64,000 nucleotides of DNA, taken from Kappaphycus alvarezii. Its lineage: Eukaryota; Rhodophyta; Florideophyceae; Gigartinales; Solieriaceae. The notes under the pieces are model-generated. The model did no database searches and was not told the DNA's origin. It was given only the letters and a program-made list of their open reading frames with translations. Shown here one piece after another: positions 13,101 to 26,189 of this stretch. The translations under genes and the position numbers were made by a program. Within the stretch, counting starts at the first letter, position 1; each line of letters opens with the position of its first letter. The stretch lies in contig NADL03000490.1 in assembly GCA_002205965.3 (NCBI GenBank), forward strand, positions 248,001 through 312,000, written 5' to 3'.

Positions 13101-16100
13101 AGGATTGAATTATACGCGCGGAGTTTAATTTTGACCTCATCTACGCAAAATCTTTTGGATTTAAATTTTAACCGACGAAAGCACATGGCTTAATGCATTT
13201 GTATTCCTGAAAAAGTTTATAAAAAGACATTTATGTTAATAAATGTTCTCAATGTGAAAAATTAGTTACAACATAACAAGGATATCAGGTTGGCCCCGAT
13301 TTTTCTATCTAGAGAATCTGGCTTACTTCAAGGTTTGCAGGAAGGAATTTTTTTACTAAAATTTTGAGATTAGATAACTAGTCCAAGACCAACTACGCAC
13401 TAAATTTCGCATTTTAACGTCTAAAATGAATATAGTGGATAAAACGCTAGCTCTAGATTAAATTGTGGAGAACTATAATAGAACGAAGAATCGAATTTTG
13501 TACTAAAAGTCGGAAAATACGATAAATACCAGCCCCTTTTTGAACTATGGTTAAAAAATAAAACTCTAGGAAGTGATTGAGACATAAAGTAGGTCGCGTG
13601 CAGATATAAAACAAAAATAGAGCATCTTTCATAGAAAAGAATACCAAAACATGAAGATCACCCTCCTATGCGGCTCTGAAAATCATTTTGGAGGTGAATT
13701 TCTCAAATACATTTGTTTTTCAATTAAACCAGAGAATGGCTCTGTTCACTACAATTCCATCAGGTTGCCCTCCTGCGTGCAAAAGTTTTCGAAGGGAGCA
13801 AGTAATATCAACAGGCAACTATAAAATATTTTATAATTCAAGAGACATAAATAAATATAAAAAATGTATGAAAATTCTATTTTTGGTACCTCATCCGGGT
13901 TTGAAATTTTCGGATCTACAAATATGGATTAATTTACGCCAAGTGCAATCTATATCTAATTGGTTCCAGCACCATTAACAAGTAACCAAAAAAAGGAATC
14001 GAGGAAAAAGTTCATAAAATCTTGAAACGATGCGGCAACATTCAAGCGTATTTTCAGAAAAGGTAAAAACTGAGGCGCCTACAGACAGTCGTTCTCGGTT
14101 TGTATATATTTATTACTTTATTATCACTCAGTTCAGGTCTGCACGATATACTATGGTCTTTTACTACTGCATTTTGCCTTTTATTCATAACTAGACGTAA
14201 GTAAAAACGAGCCTTAGGCCAAGCAAAGGTTTAAACTCTCAGGTTTAGACTGAACAGGCATGCAACATCTGCTTTATCGCAGAAATAAATTACTTTCTAC
14301 ATTGATAGCAATTAATGTCGGTGACTTGTCCATAACAATAAGAAACCCGGACTTTACCCACTGTTTGGCAAATGTAATTCAAGGGGTTTTCAAAATATGA
14401 AATTACAATGTATATTCAGAGAAGCATTCCGTAGATCAAAAGGAAAAAGAAAGGAACAAATAATTCATGATGCGATAATAATATACGCAGCTATGTATTT
14501 ACTTATTCCACATATCGCAAGGCTAGTGTATGAAAGGCTGAGCTAGACTTTGGTAAGGCCGTCGAGATAAATATAGGAAAAAATATGATACATGATTACG
14601 GCTATTCCCCTAATCCCAGTATTTGAACGCTGTTATATTCAACAAATAATATAAATTCTATTAATTGCTGTTTTAAAGTCACTTGATTATATATTTAAGA
14701 GAAGATCGGAGAAGAAGGACCGTAATCATGCACGTAAACACACGAAAAGCTGATCGGGAAGGAGCTCTGATTTATGTGTAAACTGAAGTTCGTATCCCTC
14801 CTAAAGGTGCTAAAAGCGTGTCGATCAGGTAGTATGCTTGCTACATGTTGTATTCTGTGTACAGATACGACCTTAATTTAGTTTTGTTTCTTTTTTTACA
14901 AGAATAATACGCGTATTTCATAAGAAAATAGTGCAGCAGAAACAGTTGAAATTATTGCAGAAGCTAGATATGAAGCATGAAACCAACTTGCAATGAAGCA
15001 ACTCGGCTTCTGTAATTTTTCATTTCGCAATCACATCGCAAGCGGAAAGCGTCGTCTTCAGCAATTAATTTCTATATTATAACCACAGCACGTACCATAA
15101 GATTGTAACAGATGTAGATTAACTAAGGTAGTACCATCGAATTCAGTTGCTTGGTACTTGCTGATGAGAACCGAGCTGACTATTCCGAAAAGACCAAATC
15201 TTATGAATTTTATGAGCTGTTATAAGGGATTTTTTTCAAGCAATAAGTTTATAAAGGATTCATCAAGAACAGAAGGGGTTGTGAGCAGGCAAGATTTTGT
15301 ATAAGAATAAATGCAATTCTAGACCGGTTAGAATGTGTAAAAGAACCTTAAATTAATTTAATACCGAATAAATTATTCAATATAGCCTGACATCTTATAT
15401 TTTAAATAAGTAATTGAAAATTACATTCCGAATTTGATTTTCAGTTTGATATTGTGTTAAAGTGAATTAAGAAGAGGATAGTAAAATTTTCCGGAAGGGA
15501 AGTCTTTTTCCCAAACACATAGCTCTACAAAGAAAAATTCAAGTGACACAGTATTGACGAGAAAATGGGATAGGAGGTGAAACAAAAATCATGAATAAAT
15601 TTAGAATGTATTAAATTAATAATGAAGCGAATAAACTGTCGAGCCCTGGTTTAAAAAAAGATAAATCAGCATATGGAAAATTAACCCTTTTCGATTTTCT
15701 ATTAACTTCTTACAGTTGGAACTATAATGTACTTCGGCTGGGACTTTCATTAGACAGAAGAACATGAAAAAGGACCTTATTAGAGTCTATTGTTTCAATT
15801 TTTATGCAATTTTTGTTGTTGAAATTGCCAAATTCATGTAATAATGTTTCGTTTTGCGACTTGACGGAAATAAAAGACCGCGTTAGATGCCAAAATACTC
15901 GAATAAATCAAGTATTAACCTGATAATAATACATCTAGGACAAATATATTTAGTGCTATTCTTTTTGGTTGGGTTCTATCGAGGTATATCGGGCGGCTCA
16001 GGTATATCTGAATATTTAATTTAAATCTTAAGATTTTTATACCGTTTTTTAGATATTACACTGGTGCTTTGGACATTTTAAGTGTTCTTTTGGCTGCGAT

Positions 16101-19100
16101 ATCTATGATGGTGGCTGCAGGCATTACAGTTGAAAATGGTCCTTAAAGCATATTTCCTCTATCACTCATCGTCTCAAATATTCACTTGAATCGATTTTAT
16201 CGTTCCTTGAGACTTTGAGGCTATTCAGAAAGTCTATTCTAGCTGAATAAATTACTTAATCGTAGAAAGTCCAAGTAAGCTCGAAGATTACTCTCAGAGC
16301 AAACTAGAGTATTATTAACGAGTTTTGAAATCATCTCCAAACCTAAGAGGCTGTTTTGTCACAGTTAAACTCTATTTTGAATTGTAAATCCCGATTCTCT
16401 CTATTCATATCCACATAAACTTGATTCTCGTTCAGATAAATATGCTTTGGAAGCACTTTTTTGCCCGTAACGAGTCTCTCTCGGGAAGAATGGGTGGCTC
16501 TGAGTGTTACATTCGTGCAGATTTAGAAATTTGAGTTTTTATTCTCGTAAATTTAGTTGCACCAAAAGTATAAATGTTGTGACGCATTGTTGAAATATTC
16601 ATGCCAGTTTCGTTCACTCTTGAAACCGTGAGTTTCAATACTACCGGCGTATTGTTTACAAGATGCAGAAAGAAACTGTGAAGAGTTTTTTGACACTTTT
16701 TATTAGATTTTTTCTATATATTTATGCGATGGTGAGATATTCGCGATTATCTCCGACCATATTTAAGGTCATATTAAGCTCAAGTAGAGGTCAATCTTCA
16801 TCGATTGGTGGTCCCATAACGGTAATGGGTACGAATTCAGCAAGGCACGTGTATGGCCTTTGAAATGTAATTCCAAGTTGGTTCATCCGGATGAGATTAT
16901 CCGTAAGCTCGTAGCGGCCCATCTAAACTGCAATGATTTGTTGAGATCCTCGACTTACTTGTATGTTCCCTAGGGTAGCGCTGGTTTCACTGCACAAGCC
17001 AAGTAAGAAATGCCACGTAATGTAAATACAGGAAAGAAAAATCTATCTGAATTTCTTCTAAACGGAGCTCCTCACACTTTCAACAAGCCTATGATCTCAT
17101 TATACTTTCCGCTAAGAAATAGGAGACCTTTCGGTAGCTGAGTAGCACCCCGACGGGAGATCGTACATCCTGAAAAGAATAAGAAGAGGCCTAGCACTGA
17201 TTTGAAGATATTGTAAAATGTTTACATAGATGCAAAAATGTGACAAAACGTTTTGAAAATCAGTTCAATTATCAAATCGAAATGATAACATGGCAGTTGT
17301 AGTGCCTCATACTGTTCACCAAGAATATCATGTCTGTATTCCCGGTGGAACCATCATTCTGGTCCTTTTGTCGTAATTCAGAACCCTTTTTATGTATATT
17401 CCCTGCGAATCCCCACCGTATTGGCCATTTAGAAAAGCACGGACTCATGGAGATATTGAACAAAAATAGAAACTTCATTCTAATGCAATCTGTATAACTC
17501 ATGGTTAAGTGTTTGATCGAGATTTTTCTTAGTAATAATTTTAATTTTTACCAATGGTCTACGGGTTCGATATCTTGTCAAAAATACGCATTACATTTAA
17601 CTGCTAATTAACATGCATCGAAGGGAAGATAGGAAGACGGTACCCTATCTACTTTCGCAGCCTTGACGGGTCGCACTAACATCGCAAGATCGCTGAGGTA
17701 TCGACCACACAAATGTATGCAGATGTTTTCATTGAGGCGATTATCACTCAAGCGCCTTCCCTTTTTTATCGATGACCGCCTTATGCTCATTCAAAACGCC
17801 TTTTTCCATTGTAAACCTCAATACAGTGGCAATTATTTGTAGTAGGAGATAGCAGCAGATGTGCGCGATTCTTTAAAACGGTGTAGTGTCGAACTATGGG
17901 TTCTCCTAGTGGGAACCCGGCGACGTGTTCAACTCCTCATTTTTCAGTGAATCGCTGGGTGTTGAATCGACAGCACTCTTCATATTTTAATTTAATGCAG
18001 TAAATATTATTATTATTATACTACTCTCTTACAATTTAACTTCGTTTTCAAATAAGAAAGATAGTATTTTTGGCTCAATATCTAAAGTATACGCTGACTG
18101 ACTAGCCACTCAGTTAGGATCTGGATGTAACGTTCCATCCAGGTGCAGTGAAGATTTTTAGATGTTTTTATAACTGCAAATGAGCACGGAGAGCAATTGA
18201 TGCGCCTATAAAACCCTCATCGAATAGTATTATCAGAATTGCGGAACTTAGTAGCAACTTGTAGAAATATCCCTAAGAAATCAACGTTTCGGAAGATAGA
18301 GCGCCGTTGAGGTGATATCCACGTATTAAAATAGGAATATTGGTCGTGGGACACGTTGTCTTAAACAATCAACAGGCGTATCAGGAGCCTTTGCTGAAGA
18401 CCCTATAGTTTTAAATGATGCATTATGTGGCATCCCCTCCTAATAATTTCTTTGCTTTCTTGAACAGTGTCTTGAACGAGAACCTTAAAACATAGTCAAG
18501 TGCAATGTACCAGTCCGGCAGGACGGTTTCATGGTCAAGAGGGGTTGCATAAAAAGGATGTCGGCTGGCCTTCATTTTGTACCAGGGACGGGATTATAAA
18601 CTTCAAAATGATATTTTTAGGCCTTTGACGTGGAATGCGTGCCACTTGCTTACGTGGCAGACGGACTTGTAGCTGTAAATACTTCCTAACCCGTAGATGC
18701 AGCGTACCGAGGTAGCCAAGCTGCAATGAGAGCTGAGAGTAAGATCCATACCACTGACAGCGAACAAATGGTATCTTTCAGATTGAACGACAGTTTAATT
18801 TGTTGCTGTTTTCTGTTGTTCCGAATTATGATCAATCAACCGATTGTGCTGGGTTGACCTTTTACGGATTCATTATTTCATTTTTTATGTGGTGCGATTG
18901 AATTCGTTTTTGAAGAGAACTTATTTGGTTTCAATAATTATTTTATTCCTTCAGATGAATTTATTTTGCCTCATTTCTAAAGTTTGCATATTTAAGTGAT
19001 TTTTGGGCCATTTAAAGGCAATAAACTGTATTGTAACATTTCCAAGGCTTTTTCACGAAAATTCTTAAAGCTACAGCACAAAAAATTGTAAAAGATCCTC

Positions 19101-21100
19101 CCGAGCTTTCTCGAAAGCCGATTTTTTCTTGGTATTTCTGCATGCCTCTTTATACATGTGTTGAATAGAGTCAAGAAGGTTATTTGAATGCTGTATATAA
19201 ATTATAATCTGTATATGAATAATATTTCTCTAGCATTCGTTTCTTTCTATTTCACTTGTTTAGTGAATGAAAATCATTTTCACAGAATTTATTTGATTAA
19301 AAGTAGTTTCTAGTCGATTCTTTGTTTAAAAGCAGTATACTACTGTATGCTTGAATATGTGTACTTGCTATTCACCAGTACACTACAATGAAGTAAATAT
19401 TTAATACTTTCTGGTTTTAATTTGCGTTCTGCCATGCACCAAAAGCTATTAATAGAACAGTGTGTAATTTTATGATTTCTTAGTGTGTTGCACTAGTTTA
19501 GAGTTCTAATTAATCTACTATTTCACGATTATCATTGAACTAACACATTTGCCCTTTATTTTGGCCACTCAAAGTGGCCATTGTACTGCCAAAGTATCAA
19601 GAAGTGGTCTGCTTCCGTATTGTTAGAATATCGCAGCATCTCGTTCGGTTACAGAGCGTATACACTATTTAAAAGTATAAACGTATAAACGTAGGGTTTA
19701 TTCTAGCCACAGTTGTCGCACCAGGTGAGAAAAAAGGTGATTCTACATCATGACTGTTTGTTACTAGCATGCTACTTTTTTTCTTTTTTTCTTCTCCTCA
19801 TCCTACTCTTCGATGCCTTAGCTCTCTATATTCCTTGTCTCTCTCTTTTACTGCTTCTTCACTTTCTACTCTTCATCTCTCTGCTTTCCAAACTTTACAC
19901 TATTCACAGTCTCGCCTCACTTCACTCGTCGTCCCCTATCACCATTATACGAACTCCACGACCCAGCCAGAACCCGAATCTAGCGCAAAGTACGTATATC
20001 GCGCTTCGTAGACGAATACCACTTGATACAGGAAATTTGGCACAATTTTATCATCTACGCTCGTGTGATTTATGTACGCTATAAGATACACCCCATAACT
20101 TTATAGCAACCTGGGACACAAAATAAGACCTCCGAGACGTGTGCTAAAAAAGCTTCTCTTTTGGAAATTAGCTATCGAATATACAGAAAAATCTTTGGAT
20201 CCAATAATACATGCAGAGCGCATCCCTTCTCTCTCCTTTAATTCTTCAAAAACGTTTTGTAGAACAAGAAAAGCCACTTCATAAGCGCTATTGTCCTATT
20301 TACTTTGTTTTCCGATATTCGAAACCTACTCAGAAATCCGGTGTGACCCATCTCCCGAAGAACTCATTGATGTCGTTATATCGCACTTAAGGACCAACAA
20401 TCTAGCAGAATAATGACATTTCATATCTGGAGCCGAACATCTTAAACTTTCAAGTAGCATGCGAATCACTGAATACTGCCAAAAATATAAAGTGTATCAG
20501 CGGAGTGGAAATACGCGAGGCAACATTGCGAACCAGATATGATTAAGTGTTTTGAAAATATTTTCGTGAGACTCTTGCCGCTACAGGCGCCAGAAATGAA
20601 ATATATCACATTCAAATCACTATTTTAAGCTTTTTGAGATACTGTGATGATTATGATATATTTTATTGCCTTTCTTTTGAACGCCAATGTAGTACGTAAC
20701 ATATACAGTTTGGATCGTACTGATATAAGCAAAGCAAAGAGAGAATAAAGAACTACAGCTGCGGACAAGTGGATACTGTATTTATAAACATCAGAATGAC
20801 TCACACTCGCAGGAAAGCCTAGAAAATGGCCAACATTACTGTAAATCGGGCCACCAATTCCTCTAAATCAACTGATTTACTCTCAAATATTTTCTGCTCC
20901 CCTTCCATCGCTTTAATTCTTACAATATAACTGCTCAATCATAAAAAAGGTCTAAATTCTACCCCCTTATTTTTTCTTTTGTAAACATCCTTGTTGTAAA
21001 TGCTTTAAAACTCTCTCTTCAAGGATATTAACGATTTTTATGCTGAAAAGCTTTGATCTCGCCCCTGGTCCTTCCTTAATCATTTCATAAGCGTTCCATT
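4130..21100. other. AT-rich gene desert, about 17 kb
   Basis: No open frame here exceeds about 125 codons, and none shows a domain, biased codon use or a recognisable motif on either strand. The longest frames (10683-10985 minus, 13688-13978 plus, 19713-20084 plus) read as chance frames rich in Phe, Ile, Lys, Asn or Leu. I saw no tRNA B-box pattern, rRNA segment, TE motif or long tandem array. Short AT microsatellites are present (for example around 6990-7012 and 18005-18022). Old, fully decayed transposons could underlie it but cannot be shown by eye. Confidence 0.6.
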
Positions 21101-21988
21101 CAACTGTCACCGCACCGAAGAACAATTACATGATACTAGACAACCAAAACTTCAACTAATAAGTCCCCTTTCCAAACGGTAGCATGAGTTACACGCCAAA
21201 TAAACCATTTCACCGCGTTCCCCAAACATATCGTATCTTCGCGCCATATTAAACCATCATGCCTTTCATCTGGTAAATACATCAGGTCCATAATTTTATG
21301 CCCGCCTCCAATCACTTCCAAGATCTACATGCACAGGCAGACCAAGAATGAAATTGGTACTGTGCGTTGATACTCGATTCCGCAGCGCACTCAAAACATA
21401 TACATACCAAAACTTCCAGGATACAACAATCATCCAATATTTTAATCCACACTGCCGATAACATCCTCACCGCCTTATCCCATTCATATACGCTGTAAAC
21501 ATTCATATCGGGCCGCATCCTGATCAAGTCAACCTATACATCCTATCCGCTTCAATTCCATCCTTCTACTTTAACCTCCTATATGTCCGCAAAATTGCCA
21601 CCAAATACGATGCCGTTCTAATAGGCCGCAGCGCGGTTAAGTCACCAAATTCAAGGACCCTTAAAAGTCACTGTTAATCCAAACCCCCTGCTGAAAAATA
21701 ACAGACATGTTATCCAAGCTCCATCAACCCCCAGTAATCCAAACGGGACCGAAGTAGTCACAATTCCTCCTATGCAGCAACGAAACACTCCACCCAAACC
21801 GGTGCCAGTACCCAAGCTTTCCCAGCCCCTAAATTCCTCCCTCCGATAAAATCAAGCCATTCTTTACAAAAAAACGCGTCAAACCTTCATTTTTTTCTAC
21901 CATGAAGCGACTATTACGTTTCGGTCAACTTAATGTTATACCTAATTACTGTGCTACTGAATATAAGTTACAATCTCTGCCATATATC

Positions 21989-22610
21989 TCAAAGTTCATG
22001 AAAAATACATCCATGGCACATATTCTCGCCTTTAGCCTCCGCAAAAATCACTACACCCATCTTCGATTGATCTATTTTAAGCCAAAGTTCCATTACCTCG
22101 ACCCTCTTTTCCGCAGACCTCAAACATTCGCCTCTTTCATGAGAACGAAGCCACATATATATATATATATGCATATTACTGCCACTATAACTGATGCGAC
22201 TCCTCCACTTCTTCCCTTCGAAGAAGTGCAAAAATACCCTGACGGATAATTTTGAAGTGCAACAATACCCTGACGGGTAATTTTGCCGTTTCCTATGACG
22301 ATAAACTAGATTTAATTAACTAAATTACCACATTCCAATGGATCCCCGACTCTCATATCCTCGCTAACATAAATATCACCCACTTAAAATATTATATCAG
22401 TACAAACACTCCGGTGACGGTGAAAACCCTCTGGACCAAGCTCCATGTATCTTCCATGGTGTCCGAACGGAACCATGCACCCACTTCAATTCCGAACGAA
22501 TCACCAAATAGACAGCTGGATTCCCTTACATCGGCACACCTGTACGCCTTGGTGCCATCAAAAACCTCAATAATGAGCTATTTAACATATCCCCCGCCTT
22601 CCTCAAAGAG
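21989..22610 (-). pseudogene. Possible decayed coding tract, family unknown
   Basis: Read on the minus strand, this segment is protein-like in patches split by stops and frame changes. One 55-codon open patch at about 22411-22580 includes FDGTKAYRCADVRESS and GAWFRSDTMEDTWSLVQR, with a balanced residue mix including several Trp and Phe. That differs from the Ile/Lys/Asn-rich chance frames nearby. A second patch at 21989-22231 includes KRVEVMELWLKIDQSKMG. The plus strand is strongly depleted in G across 21100-22900, which also sets it apart from its surroundings. I do not recognise the family. A retroelement gag/pol relic or a dead host gene are both possible. Confidence 0.25.
22223..22284. 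repeat. 31-bp tandem duplication
   Basis: Two adjacent copies of a 31-base unit starting GAAGTGCAAMAATACCCTGA and ending GGRTAATTTT; they differ at two positions. This is a recent local duplication inside the possible coding relic. Confidence 0.9.
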
Positions 22611-23367
22611 ACAAATTCACACAAGTCATGTATTTTTACAAAAACTATCCCGTTCCGATGGCTTTTTTAAACACGCCTTCATGTCCATCAAACTCGACAG
22701 AAGCTTAAAAGGTACTCTGTCCGCCTCCTGTATCTCTTTAGACGCCCTGCTTAAATTCCTGAAAGTCTCTTGGTACGAAAAAGCCGACAGGAAACATTGC
22801 TTTTTCTTCCAACACACCGGGAAAGGTGTGATTTTTGTCACGTTGAATATTTATTTCTTTTCTTTAGCCAATTAAATAGCTTCTGATAGGGTGAAATTGG
22901 CGCCGAAGTAAAAGGGAACCACTAAAATTCCGAGGTGGGAGCCGTTGCAAGCGACTAAAGTGCTACGGTAGACGTTAACGGGTGGTGGAGAAGAGTGGGC
23001 ATGAAAGCTGAGTGACTGCTCTAGTAGCAAACCCTAAAGGGGCAGGCTATAACGCTTATACTCCGCGACTGGTGAAAGAAATTTCTTGGGTCTGAAGTTG
23101 AATGTCAGCTTCCCAACTATTTAAGACTTGATCTGAAGTTGTCCGCCAACTCATTTTATACTCCATATTTTGTGTGACTTAGTTTGGTGAGCGTCCCACT
23201 AGGTCTTGCTGGTCCCTACGTGCTAACATTTCATTCGTACACCTCCTTATATACACTTCCGAACTGCCGAAATTTGTGGCGCCTGTGCAGTACCTTTGCC
23301 AGCTCTGCACCGCTACAGTACGATGCAAAGCATCCCTCTAAAAAATCGGAAGTAAAACTTGCATTCC

Positions 23368-23452
23368 AGTGCCAGCGCAGCTAGCGCAGCATGTCAAAAT
23401 AGTATCCAGCCAGCGCAGAGTGCCAACTCATCCAGCGCAGCATGCCAAGATA
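23368..23452. repeat. Cluster of degenerate CCAGCGCAG/TGCCA repeats
   Basis: The word CAGCGCAG occurs three times together with a TAGCGCAGCATG variant in about 80 bases, interleaved with TGCCA. Spacing is irregular, so this is a decayed short tandem array rather than a CRISPR-like or satellite array. Confidence 0.6.
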
Positions 23453-26120
23453 TTTTTAAGAAACATTTCATTACAACAGCTTCTTCTGAAAATCAATACG
23501 AAACCATACCAATTTTCTACGAAAAATAAGGCTCAGGCTACCTAAACTCATCTTCAATTGGCGCAACTATCGTTTCTTCTGCAGCTTTGTACACATTTCC
23601 CAACATCTTACAATTTATTCTACTCATGACAACACAAACCTCTCAATTTCTATAGCAACTCGAAATTCACGCAAACACCAAACAGCGAATGATCATTTCT
23701 CCTCTCTGCAGAAAAGATTTTTCAGTTTCAGAAGGCAGTCGGAAAGCTCCACTATATACCAAATTCAAAAATCCCTGGCATATTGCATTGCGGGACCACG
23801 TCATATTGCTAATCCAATCGGTACCACTGAAATTTCAAATTCTAGTCCATATACCTATTGTTTACCACTTAAATAGTTCTTGCGTATTATCGCAGGGCCT
23901 ATTTGACTGCTGGAAGTGACATCGATGGCATAGCGAGCATAGGGACGCTCTTGAACAATTTCCCCTTCTCTCTCAGTTTTTCAATTATCCCTTCCTCAAC
24001 TAGTTTTACAACGTACTTATTTTAAACAGTTTCAGAATCATATAAATAAAACTTGAGACGGTGCGTTCGAAATTTGGATCAGAGATTCCAAATATTCTTC
24101 CAAGAAATTCCCAATAACCGCCATTCTTAATTGTGGGAAGTGTGACGAAAAAACGTCTTTTGCAGTAATTTTGGAGCGTCTTCCACGGCTCACATTGTAA
24201 TTTTTAGTCATAAAGTCAGATTATTGCTACCTTATAGCAAACACTCGGCAGCGAAAATTTCGGATATCTTTCTAATATTGCTAGACCGTCCTGCATCGTT
24301 GAAGGTGTCAAACAAAAGGAAAGGGCTGGCAGCTCTTCATCAGAGCACTCCAGATTTTTTCGGGGGCTAAATTTTGTTTTACTCAGCTGCTCCATATTCT
24401 GCTGCTTCAGCCAGAAGGGTCAGGGCACCAGCAGCTTGAAATAGTGTCAGTGCGGGTGAAAGAGGTTTCTGCATGGGCATTTTTGAAGGCAAGGGTAGTG
24501 TGAAGATGGGCATGATAGGCGCACATGACCAGGAAAGAAGCAGCTAAAGTACTTTTGTGTTGCTGAAAGGTTTTTGCGATGCACTGTACCGAGAGAGAAT
24601 GAAAATTTTCAAAATTGGCTTGCTGTAATGAAAATTAACTGCCTTTCTCAGATGTTAAGCTGTAGTAGTAAATTCTCGCATGTTTCAAGTTTTCAATCTT
24701 TCTGTTCATCTCTTTTTTTGAAGACGTTTCTATATCGGGATGTGCTCAATAATTTTTCATATCTGAGGCGGTTACTGGAGAAAGTGTACAAAAATATCAA
24801 TAAATTTCCCATTCGTGCTGCTGCCAACACACTACGCTAAAGCTTGGTTGGCTGTAGAAATGACTATTTGGCTCGAGATCTAAAAAGTCACCGATAAACT
24901 TCGCGATAATGCGCTTGTCGCTTGAAAAAAAAATGATCTTTCCCTCAAACTTTTGCTTCCAACGCGTGAACTCCATCGTTTCATATTTTGTTCTAGTCCT
25001 CAAAATTGAGAATTTTCCGGAAAAATAGCTCATATCAGCGCTGCTTTGTATGGTAAAAACATATATCCAAACCACAAAGTTGATTTTGTGCTAGAACCAC
25101 ACCTGAGCATTTTAGTTAAAACCATACCTTCAAATAACACAGTGTAGTAATTTATTGTACAGTACTGTATTAAACTTTTATCTGACGATTTCATATGACC
25201 GGGACTGATCTAATAGGACTTATTTTATCTCAGTTGGTAATTCTAGTTGATTTCAAGTGTATGCATTTGTTAATGATTAAAATGGCCAAAGAGTCACAAT
25301 TAGTCAATAGAATGAGTATATTTTAAGACTAGTGGAGTAGTTGCGAGAAAGTTTGCAGATAGCTGGCCCCTTGTCATGAGATGAGGGGTAAAGGTCATCT
25401 CCTACTCACGATACCGCAATTGTAGCGCAAAAATTTGCCGACATGCGCAAATTCGCAAACTTTATTGATTTTGTGTAATATGAACTTCCAAATGATATGT
25501 TTATCTTGTCAATTACGAACGTTCCCTGACGTGCCTAAGAATTTCACAGCTTTTCATTATCGCCTAGGATAAGATGCAATCTCCTCAGGTCTAACGGAAT
25601 AGTTTCAATGAGATAGCGCTAAATTTACCTTCAATATCCCGTGCAATGGCTCTGAACGAGTGGCCATCTAGTGAGTCTAAAAAGCATGTTTCTTATCAGC
25701 GAAAGAGGCTGCTACACTCTTTTCCTAACATATTTGTAAATTCAGTACATCATTATTTAATTGAACTTAATAGACACTTTATACTAGTAATGTGCTCAGT
25801 AAAAGGAATCTAGTTTATCAAAAATACGTCTTACTTTGAGAAAAGTTGGAAGCATTTGACTGGATAGGTTTCATTGTTGTAATTTTTGGGTTGGCTCTGC
25901 CACGAAGTTCCCCCGAACTGCATATGTGGATAGCGATTTATCTATTATTTCCAGGGAGTTCACCGCCGATGGCAGTCCACGCCATTTTTTTCGCTGAAGA
26001 TTGTGCAGCTGGTCAAGACTTTTAAGAAGATGGCTTCCATTTCTCACATAATAGACATAGAGATATCTTTGAGTTAAAATTCCAAACGGACTCCTTTTGA
26101 ATCATGTAACAATGCCCTAT

Positions 26121-26189
26121 AAAGCCTTTTTCGGGCCTTTAGGGCGATATCTTTATTATATCAAGTCTCAAAACGGCCCAAAAGGCTTT
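26121..26189. repeat. Imperfect inverted repeat
   Basis: The left arm AAAGCCTTTTTCGGGCC and the right arm GGCCCAAAAGGCTTT pair with small bulges around a 37-base AT-rich loop. It could be a MITE-like relic or a fold-back structure. No neighbouring gene supports a regulatory reading. Confidence 0.5.

Noticed and set aside
19713-20084. 123-codon plus-strand frame with Leu-rich, membrane-like N-terminus
   Set aside because: It reads a pyrimidine tract (CTTTTTTTC, CTCTCTC); Leu/Phe/Ser runs are a composition artefact and no domain is visible.
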